From: Arthrobacter sp. Y-9
GTDB lineage: Bacteria; Actinomycetota; Actinomycetes; Actinomycetales; Micrococcaceae
NCBI RefSeq assembly: GCF_029690065.1
Contig: NZ_CP121463.1
Coordinates: 3,410,001-3,474,000 of the forward strand
Direction: 5' to 3'
Length of the DNA stretch: 64,000 nucleotides
Shown one piece after another: positions 58,440-64,000 of this stretch (positions are counted from its first letter, which is position 1; every line of letters begins with the position of its first letter). The notes beneath the pieces are model-generated. The model was given only the letters and a program-made list of their open reading frames with translations. It ran no database searches and was not told the DNA's origin. The position numbers and the translations under genes were made by a program.

Positions 58440-59768
58440 ATGACCGAGCACTTCCACACCCACCACCGGACCCCGGCGGAGGCGGGTCCCGGGCCCCGGG
58501 ACCGTCCGACCGGCCCCGGGCGGCCGCAGCACTCCCGGCGCTCGGTGGTCCGGGCGTCCGCGTGGTCGGTCCCGGTGATCGCTGCGGCTGTCGCGGCGCC
58601 GGCCGCCGTCGCGAGCGCGGCTCCCGGTCTGGCGCTCACCGGGGTGCCGGGCGTCGTCGTCGCGGGGGCAGTGGTGCAGGGTGTGATCACGACGGCGACG
58701 GCGACCGGCGGCCAGGACGTCGCGGTGACGCTGCCGACCGGCTTCGTCTGGGTGGACGGCGCGGGCGGCGCCGGCCTGCCGCGTGTGGTCGGGCGAGGGG
58801 ACGGCGCGTTCACCGTGCCGCCGTTCCGGGCCGGGACCGTGGCCGGGACCGCGTCGGTGGCGGCGGAGATCCGGGGGACGAGCGTCACGGCGACGGCGGT
58901 CCTGACCGTGGAGGCGGTGTACTCGATGGCCCTCCTCGGCGGCATCAACGCCATCGGCGGCGGCCCCGACGAGTTCCGTGCCGATTTCACGGCGATCGTC
59001 CCCCGCGGCGTGCGCCCCCGCCGCCTCGAGTACCTCTTCCACCCGGAGGCCGGTGCCGGCTGGACGGTCCTGAGTCCGACCGCTCCCCCGACCGGCCAGC
59101 GCTACGACATGGTGCACGCCCAGCGCCTGGACGACGACTTCGAGCGGATCTTCCTCTCCGCCCGGGGTGACGCGGACGTCCCCAACGCCCCGTTCGGCTC
59201 CTACTCGTGGCCGATCCGCGCCACCTGGCCCGACGGCGCCGTGACCACGCTGTCCATGCCGTTCGAGCACATCCACTTCGGCAGCGACGGCCGGCCCCTC
59301 GGCGTCAACGCCTGGGACACCATCACCGCGGGCGTCCCGGGATACCCCGGCCCCGATTCGCAGACCGGCTGGGGCAACGTCATCGACGCGGGCTCGGACG
59401 GGCTGATCGACGGCAACCGCTTCTTCGTCGGTGCGAAGACCTCCGGGCGCACCCCCGCGGAGGGCAACGACCGGACCACCTCGGTGTTCTTCCAGTTCGT
59501 CCACGAATCCGGCGCCGCCGCCTCGGTCACGCCCGCACCGCGCGCGCTGACCGTCCCGGACTACGTGAGCGATGCCTCCGGCGTGTACCTCGGAGCCACC
59601 CTCGGCTCGTTCCGGCTCGACCTGCCGGGCTACTGGAAACTGCTCGTCTGGCCCCAGAGCAGCAACTCCCAGCCAGGCAACCCCGCCACCCCCGACGGCG
59701 TCGCGTGGGACCCCGCCACCGAACCCGGCCATCAGCTCGGCTCGGTCTTCTACCGGCTCGCGCCCTGA
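58440..59768 (+). CDS. Tat-exported protein of unknown function
   Basis: A 442-residue protein. The N-terminal 40 residues are Pro/His/Gly-rich, followed by a twin-arginine signal (SRRSVVRASAWSVPVIAAAV) and a hydrophobic stretch ending near ASAAP, as in the Tat-type surface proteins common in Arthrobacter. The remainder is beta-rich with Ig-like character (VTLPTGFVWVDGAGG, TATAVLTVEAVYSMALLG) and aromatic strands (SYSWPIRATWPDGAVTTLSM). No enzyme motif was recognised. It follows the LuxR gene by 196 bp and is followed by the second family D palindrome. Confidence 0.75.
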   Translation: MTEHFHTHHRTPAEAGPGPRDRPTGPGRPQHSRRSVVRASAWSVPVIAAAVAAPAAVASAAPGLALTGVPGVVVAGAVVQGVITTATATGGQDVAVTLPTGFVWVDGAGGAGLPRVVGRGDGAFTVPPFRAGTVAGTASVAAEIRGTSVTATAVLTVEAVYSMALLGGINAIGGGPDEFRADFTAIVPRGVRPRRLEYLFHPEAGAGWTVLSPTAPPTGQRYDMVHAQRLDDDFERIFLSARGDADVPNAPFGSYSWPIRATWPDGAVTTLSMPFEHIHFGSDGRPLGVNAWDTITAGVPGYPGPDSQTGWGNVIDAGSDGLIDGNRFFVGAKTSGRTPAEGNDRTTSVFFQFVHESGAAASVTPAPRALTVPDYVSDASGVYLGATLGSFRLDLPGYWKLLVWPQSSNSQPGNPATPDGVAWDPATEPGHQLGSVFYRLAP

Positions 59769-59801
59769 GCACGTCTCCCCTTCGCGCCTCCTGAACGCGC
59801 C

Positions 59802-59860
59802 GCGAAGGAACAGCTGGCGCCCCTTCCCTGCGCGGGAAAGGGCGCGAGCTGTTCCTTCGC
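59802..59860. repeat. Long palindrome, family D copy 2
   Basis: 27-nt arms (GCGAAGGAACAGCTGGCGCC begins the left one) with two mismatches and a 5-nt loop. It lies between the convergent 3' ends of the Tat protein gene and the DUF998 gene, 25 bp before the latter's stop. Confidence 0.9.
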
Positions 59861-59884
59861 GATGAGGGAGCGGGACGGAAGTGG

Positions 59885-60562
59885 TCAGCGACCGGTGCGG
59901 CGGAGCAGGGCGATGCCCGTGACCAGCTCCCAGGCGATGATCGTGTAGACGGAACCACGCTCCCAGACGCCGTCCGGCAGCCAGGTGTGCGTCGTCAGGA
60001 GCACGGCGAACACGAAGCCCGCCGCGCCCAGGACTGCGCTGATCCTCCGGTACAGCGCGCCGCCGGGCTGGTCGCGGAATGCGAGCGCGTCGCCGGTCCC
60101 CGCCACGAGCGCCGCGGCATTGCCGGCCCCGATGGCCGCCACGGCCCCCAGGCCGTGGAACAGCATCAGCCCGTTGGCCGCGTTCTCCGGCGAGCCGTGC
60201 ACCAGGCCCACCACGGCGATGCCGGCGGAGTGCACGAGGAGGAGGGCGAAGAGGGCGCCGCGGCGCCGTCGTCGTCCGGCGTCCGCCGCAAGGAGCGCGA
60301 CGACGGCGAGCGTGATCAGCAGTCCCTCGCCGACGAAGCCGGCGTTCATCACCTCGGCGAGGCGGGACTCCATCGCCCGGCCCTCGAACACGCCGCCGGC
60401 GGGGACGCCGAGGTCACTGATGTAGTTGCGGGCGTAGTCGTACCCGGGGAAGCCGAGCGCGGCGATGGTCTCGCAGAACAGGTACCAGCACGGGGCCAGC
60501 AGGAGCAGGACTCCGGCGGCGCGCACGGCGGGCCGGGACGGGGATGCCTGGGATGAGGGCAC
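59885..60562 (-). CDS. DUF998 membrane protein
   Basis: A 225-residue membrane protein with about six helices of the DUF998 type: YNYISDLG-like motif (here YDYARNYISDLGVPAGG), NAGFVGEGLLITLAVVALL and LFHGLGAVAAIGAGNAAALVA. Function unknown. GTG 60562 is chosen because AGGA lies 9 nt upstream; an earlier GTG at 60580 has no such site. Confidence 0.83.
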   Translation of the reverse strand: MPSSQASPSRPAVRAAGVLLLLAPCWYLFCETIAALGFPGYDYARNYISDLGVPAGGVFEGRAMESRLAEVMNAGFVGEGLLITLAVVALLAADAGRRRRRGALFALLLVHSAGIAVVGLVHGSPENAANGLMLFHGLGAVAAIGAGNAAALVAGTGDALAFRDQPGGALYRRISAVLGAAGFVFAVLLTTHTWLPDGVWERGSVYTIIAWELVTGIALLRRTGR

Positions 60563-60628
60563 GACCGGACTTCCTTTCACGAGGGCGGCGGCCCGCCCGT
60601 TCAGGGACGGGGCTCGGCAGTCGGGGGC

Positions 60629-61093
60629 TCAGTACTCGCCCTTGATCACGAAGTACGAGCCGCGGATCTCGCCGGCCAGCTTCGACTTCTGACGGGCGAA
60701 CTTGAAGCGGGACGCCAGCTCCTCCGGGACCTCCATACCCTGGGAGAGCTTGAAACCAACGGCCCGCTTCCCGCCGTCCTCCAGCGTGTACATCACGTTG
60801 AGGACCAGGCCCGATTCGTAGATGACGTAGTCCATCCGGATCCCGTCCACCTCGAAGGAGGAGACCTCCAACGGCGTGGAAGCGATGACGATGTCCCGCT
60901 CCTCGCGCAGGATGCGGTTCACGCGCTCCAGGACCTCGGGCGCCTCGGCGGCGGGCTGGACGGTGAAGACGTGGTCGTACTTGTTCTTGAAGTACCGGGC
61001 CTCATTCGCCCGCAGTCCGGCGAGCGCGTCCACGACGGGCGAGGACTCCAGTCCGGTGGTGGAGACGTTGACGAAATCCACGATGTACGACAT
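60629..61093 (-). CDS. Conserved hypothetical protein
   Basis: 154 residues, soluble, mixed alpha/beta: MSYIVDFVNVSTTGLESSPV, ARYFKNKYDHVFTV, RDIVIASTPLEVSSFEVDG and a basic end (ASRFKFARQKSKLAGEIRG). No family recognised with confidence. ATG 61093 follows AGGAGG. Not co-transcribed with DUF998: 66 bp separate them without overlap, and no hairpin is evident between the two. Confidence 0.75.
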   Translation of the reverse strand: MSYIVDFVNVSTTGLESSPVVDALAGLRANEARYFKNKYDHVFTVQPAAEAPEVLERVNRILREERDIVIASTPLEVSSFEVDGIRMDYVIYESGLVLNVMYTLEDGGKRAVGFKLSQGMEVPEELASRFKFARQKSKLAGEIRGSYFVIKGEY

Positions 61094-61147
61094 GAGACCT
61101 CCTGGGATCGGTTGACTACAGCAACCATAGCGAACGAGGGTGACGCC

Positions 61148-62305
61148 TCAGCCGCGCGTGAGCCAGAGGGCCAGGACCGAGGCGACCATCACGAGCGGGG
61201 CGGCGACCAGACCCAGGCGGACATACGCGCCCCAGCTGACGCTGACGCCGACCGTCTTGAGGCGGTCGTGCCACAGGAGCGTGGCCAGGGACGCCCACGG
61301 CGTCACGAGGGGCGCCGTGTTGACGCCGATCAGCAGACTGCCGAGCAGCTGAGGCGACGTCGCGAACGGCTCCAGGCCCAGATAGGCCGGCAGATTGTTC
61401 ACGACGTTGGAGCCGACGGCGCCGCTGCCGGCCATGGCGAGGAGCTGCGGAAGGCCCGAGCCCTGGTTGCCCAGCCCGCTCAGGACGTTCGTCACGCCGA
61501 GCGAGTGCACCGACTGCACCACGAGGAAGAGGCCGCAGACGAACACGATCAGCGGCCCGGGGAACAGCCGCCAGCTCAGGGAGGCCCGGCGTCGCACGGC
61601 GAACACCACGAGGAGCGCCACCGCGGCGGCGCAGGCCGGGATCCACGGCTCCAGGCCGCTCGTGAGCAGCGGCAGCAGCACCGCCGTGACCGCCGCCGAG
61701 ATCCAGAAGAGCACCTTGTCCTCCGGCGGCTTCACCACCTCCGGTGTGAAGGTGCCCCGCAGCTCCCGCCGGAACAGCAGGAAGATGAGGAGCGCCGGGA
61801 GCAGGCTCGCCACCAGCGCAGGCGCCCAGAGCAGTTGCAGGAAACCCCCGGCGCTGCCGTCGCCGAGCCGGTGGGTGGCGAGCAGATTGCTCAGATTGGA
61901 CACGGGCAGCCACAGCGACGCGGTGTTGGCCAGCCAGACGGTGGTCAGGGCGAACGGGAACGGCCGCAGTCCGGCATGCGATGCGAGGAGGACGACCACG
62001 GGTGTCAGGAGCACGGCCGTGGTGTCGATCGAAAGGAACGCGGTGCACAGAATGGAGAGCAGCACGATCAGGAGCCAGAGCAGGACGGTCCGGCCCCGGG
62101 CCAGGCCCGCCAGCAGGCCGGAGACCGCGCGGAACACCCCGGCGTCGGCGGCGAGTTCGGCCACCACGGTGATTCCTCCCGCGAACAGCAGTACCGGCAG
62201 CACCCGCTCGCCCAGCGCGAGCGCCTCGGTGGCCGGCAGCACACCGGTGAGCACCGCGATGCCGCCGAGGAGAAGGAGACCGAAGCCGATCAGGAGAAGT
62301 CGCAC
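61148..62305 (-). CDS. ArsB/NhaD-type anion permease (SLC13/IT superfamily)
   Basis: A 385-residue, 10-12-helix permease. TLSILCTAFLSIDTTAVLLTPVV and the mirrored SGAVGSNVVNNLPAYLGLEP are the paired NxT/NP-type segments of the ion transporter superfamily; WLANTASLWLPVSNLSNLLA is the ArsB/CitMHS hallmark. Without an adjacent arsR or arsC, arsenite is not assured; other anions are possible. GTG 62305 begins the first helix. No Shine-Dalgarno sequence is well placed, so the message may be leaderless. Divergent from the GNAT gene by 60 bp. Confidence 0.83.
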   Translation of the reverse strand: MRLLLIGFGLLLLGGIAVLTGVLPATEALALGERVLPVLLFAGGITVVAELAADAGVFRAVSGLLAGLARGRTVLLWLLIVLLSILCTAFLSIDTTAVLLTPVVVLLASHAGLRPFPFALTTVWLANTASLWLPVSNLSNLLATHRLGDGSAGGFLQLLWAPALVASLLPALLIFLLFRRELRGTFTPEVVKPPEDKVLFWISAAVTAVLLPLLTSGLEPWIPACAAAVALLVVFAVRRRASLSWRLFPGPLIVFVCGLFLVVQSVHSLGVTNVLSGLGNQGSGLPQLLAMAGSGAVGSNVVNNLPAYLGLEPFATSPQLLGSLLIGVNTAPLVTPWASLATLLWHDRLKTVGVSVSWGAYVRLGLVAAPLVMVASVLALWLTRG

Positions 62306-62365
62306 CTTCTGATGGTACGGACCCCGGCTCTCGACAGGACACCCGACCCACGTCAGAGTGGATTC

Positions 62366-62992
62366 ATGAGCACCGTGGACACGCGCGCACCCCGGCCCGA
62401 CGGCATCAGGACAGCTCCTGCCGACTGGGAGGAGGTGGAGCGCCTCTTCTCCCTCGGCGGCGACGCGGCGGGCTGCTGGTGCCAGTGGTTCACCCTGCGT
62501 CCGGCCGAATGGAAGAGCCAGCCGCGCGCTGAACGCAAGGAGCTGCTGCGCGAGCAATTCCAGCGGGACGAGGTGCCCCCGGGCGTGCTGGCGTTCGCCG
62601 ACGGGACGGCGGTCGGCTGGGCCGCCGTCGCACCGCGCCGCTGCTACCCGCGCGTGGAGCACCTGCAGCTCGTCCAGAAGGCCGACCGCGCCGTCCCGCC
62701 TGAGGACGGCGAGCACTGGGTGGTGAGCTGTTTCGTCGTGGCGCGGACGCACCGCCGCCGCGGGGTGGCCCGTGCGCTCCTGGATGCGGCGGTCGCCTTC
62801 GCGGCCGAGCACGGCGCCGACTGGGTGGAGGGCTACCCGGTGGACACCGCCGACCGTCCCAAGGCGACCTCCTCGGACCTGTTCCACGGGACGGTGACGC
62901 TCTTCGAGCAGGCTGGCTTCACCCGGGTGTACGACGGCGTGCCGGGCCGCGCGCTCATGCGTCGCCGGGCGCCGGGGGCCGGGACGGCGTAG
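62366..62992 (+). CDS. GNAT-family N-acetyltransferase
   Basis: A 208-residue GNAT protein. The acetyl-CoA-binding motif is in WVVSCFVVARTHRRRGVARALLDAAVAFA (R/Q-x-x-G-x-A variant), followed by GADWVEGYPVD and FEQAGFTRV. The N-terminal CWCQWF is found in one subfamily. Substrate unknown. Its 3' end overlaps the TetR gene on the opposite strand by 38 bp. Confidence 0.88.
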   Translation: MSTVDTRAPRPDGIRTAPADWEEVERLFSLGGDAAGCWCQWFTLRPAEWKSQPRAERKELLREQFQRDEVPPGVLAFADGTAVGWAAVAPRRCYPRVEHLQLVQKADRAVPPEDGEHWVVSCFVVARTHRRRGVARALLDAAVAFAAEHGADWVEGYPVDTADRPKATSSDLFHGTVTLFEQAGFTRVYDGVPGRALMRRRAPGAGTA

Positions 62993-63617
62993 CCTCCTCG
63001 GACGCTTTCGCTGCCAGGACTTCGATCCAGGCGACGGACGCCTGAATGGCGAGGGTGAGCCCTTCGGCCACCCGCTCGGACGGCGTCGCGGCGGCGACCG
63101 CCTCGTGAAGCGCCGGTTGCGACAGCGGGGACGTGAGCCAGAGGGGGTCCGGCGAGACGGCGTCGGCCGCCGAACCGAACACGACGGCGTCGAGCATCGA
63201 CACCACCGTGACCCGCTGCCGGACCGGCACCCCCGCCTCCGCGAGCAGCGCGACCAGCGTCTCGTACACGGCGAGCGTGGGCCGGTCATCCACCATGCGC
63301 CCCATCAGGAGCGGGATCGCAGCGGGGTACTGCGCCACGGCCTCGCGGTACGAACGGATCCAGTGCTCCACGCGCTCCTGCCAGGGGCGGTCCGCGTCCC
63401 GCAGCGCGTCAAGGCTGATCTTCCGGTAGAACCGCTCGCGGAGTGCGTTGATGATCTCGTCCCGCCCGCCACTGAGGTGGTGATACAGCGACGACGGGTT
63501 CACGCCCAGGTGCTTGCCGATCCCCTGGATCGTGAAGTCATGGTGGCGGTCGATCAGTTCCAGCGCCGCGTCCAGAATGATGTCGCGCGAGAGTAGACGC
63601 GTCCGGGGTCTGGCCAT
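62955..63617 (-). CDS. TetR-family transcriptional regulator
   Basis: A 220-residue regulator. The N-terminal helix-turn-helix is IILDAALELIDRHHDFTIQGIGKHLGVNPSSLYHHLSGG; the C-terminal domain includes the TetR_C-like YREAVAQYPAAIPLLMGRMV. It is divergent from an NCS1 permease gene, with a palindrome between them. The ligand could be a purine, pyrimidine or related permease substrate (inference). ATG 63617 begins the HTH region at the right distance; no good ribosome binding site is seen. It overlaps the GNAT gene convergently. Confidence 0.88.
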   Translation of the reverse strand: MARPRTRLLSRDIILDAALELIDRHHDFTIQGIGKHLGVNPSSLYHHLSGGRDEIINALRERFYRKISLDALRDADRPWQERVEHWIRSYREAVAQYPAAIPLLMGRMVDDRPTLAVYETLVALLAEAGVPVRQRVTVVSMLDAVVFGSAADAVSPDPLWLTSPLSQPALHEAVAAATPSERVAEGLTLAIQASVAWIEVLAAKASEEATPSRPPAPGDA

Positions 63618-63656
63618 GGTCCGAGTATTCCAGTTCACGCCCGCACGACCTAAAAC

Positions 63657-63669
63657 CAAATGCCATTTG
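63657..63669. promoter_or_regulatory. Likely TetR operator
   Basis: CAAATG-C-CATTTG, a perfect 6-bp inverted repeat with a 1-nt centre. It lies 40 bp upstream of the tetR start and 145 bp from the permease ATG. The surrounding bases (63651-63678) are AT-rich. Confidence 0.6.
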
Positions 63670-63813
63670 ATTAAAATGTGATCCAGGCCATACCATGGTG
63701 AAAACTTTCGTTGCATACCAGACAACCCGACTCTTCCAGCCTCGTCCGATACGCCGTCATCCCCCTTCTCCCGGACCTCACCTCCCCGGGATCCCTCCCC
63801 TCGAAGGAATGCC

Positions 63814-64000
63814 ATGACCACCACCCCTTCAGACACCGGCAGCCCCGCCCGGCTCATCGAAGCCCGGTCCATCGACTGGGTCCCGGAGAGCGAACGCCAC
63901 GGCAAACTCTGGCACCAGGGCCCGTTGTGGTTCCTCGGCAACTTCCAGTACTTCTCGATCCCCATCGGGTTCATCGGCCCGTCCATGGGGCTCTCCCTCG
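63814..64000 (+). CDS. NCS1-family (cytosine/purine) permease, 5' end only
   Basis: The first 62 codons are present. After a short N-terminus, RSIDWVPESERHGKLWHQGP and LWFLGNFQYFSIPIGFIGPS match the start of cytosine/purine/allantoin NCS1 permeases. ATG 63814 follows GAAGGA. The gene runs off the right edge. It is divergent from the TetR gene, which probably regulates it. Exact substrate cannot be told from this part. Confidence 0.83.
   Translation, partial: MTTTPSDTGSPARLIEARSIDWVPESERHGKLWHQGPLWFLGNFQYFSIPIGFIGPSMGLSL

Noticed and set aside
1-64000. CRISPR array, prophage or intact insertion sequence
   Set aside because: No regularly spaced repeats, no phage structural or integrase genes and no transposase with terminal repeats were found.

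Overview
The window is high-GC DNA with short intergenic gaps, many ATGA/GTGA stop-start overlaps, GTG starts, IdeR/DtxR-, Zur- and LacI-type sites, and a lineage-typical gene set (LtrA, AztD, Tat-exported surface proteins, zinc-free ribosomal protein paralogues, SGNH hydrolases). This points to an actinomycete, most likely an Arthrobacter-like member of the Micrococcaceae. It looks like ordinary chromosome, apart from one AT-richer, decayed patch at about 49.1-52.1 kb. No CRISPR array, prophage or intact insertion sequence was seen.

Layout. 0-7.7 kb: an MrpA-type antiporter running off the left edge, an MFS/UMF1 transporter, a DUF559 nuclease-like gene bracketed by two long palindromes, a KhtTU-like cation/proton antiporter pair, and an MFS exporter divergent from a MarR regulator with a perfect operator palindrome. 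7.7-16.2 kb: LtrA; a VOC-family gene and an ECF41-type sigma factor sharing two divergent ECF41-type promoters; an SDR enzyme bracketed by two more copies of the same palindrome; an RraA-like protein; homocysteine methyltransferase plus dcd; an SRPBCC protein; a secreted VanY-type peptidase fused to a propeller-like domain. 16.2-22.6 kb: tRNA-Gly(CCC), the rpmB-rpmG-rpsN operon of zinc-independent paralogues, three SGNH hydrolases, and a Zur-box-controlled aztD. 22.7-28.0 kb: a five-gene, translationally coupled ferric-siderophore uptake operon under an IdeR/DtxR box. 28.0-31.5 kb: an EF-G-binding (FBP) protein preceded by a Cys-Cys leader peptide, a FUSC membrane protein, and rlmN. 31.7-37.5 kb: jetABC of a Wadjet-type SMC system, without an adjacent jetD nuclease.

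37.8-49 kb: an Ala/Pro-rich membrane-anchored protein, an S4 RNA-binding protein, an Lrp regulator divergent from an MFS-M20 peptidase operon, a large secreted ricin-lectin protein followed by its likely LacI regulator, a fumarylacetoacetase-family enzyme and an M20D amidohydrolase. 49-52 kb: the AT-richer insert with one intact membrane protein and two decayed reading frames. 52-64 kb: catalase, a CrcB fluoride-channel pair, a secreted M4 metalloprotease, a LuxR-type regulator and a Tat-exported protein between two copies of another palindrome, a DUF998 protein, a conserved hypothetical, an ArsB/SLC13-type permease, a GNAT enzyme, and a TetR regulator divergent from an NCS1 permease that runs off the right edge.

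Two themes cut across the genes. First, at least three families of long (about 19-31 bp arm), nearly perfect intergenic palindromes occur at gene 3' ends. Copies differ by compensating base pairs, and the commonest family twice brackets a single gene. Second, metal homeostasis recurs: zinc (aztD with a Zur box, zinc-free ribosomal proteins), iron (siderophore operon with an IdeR box), fluoride, and monovalent cation/proton antiport.
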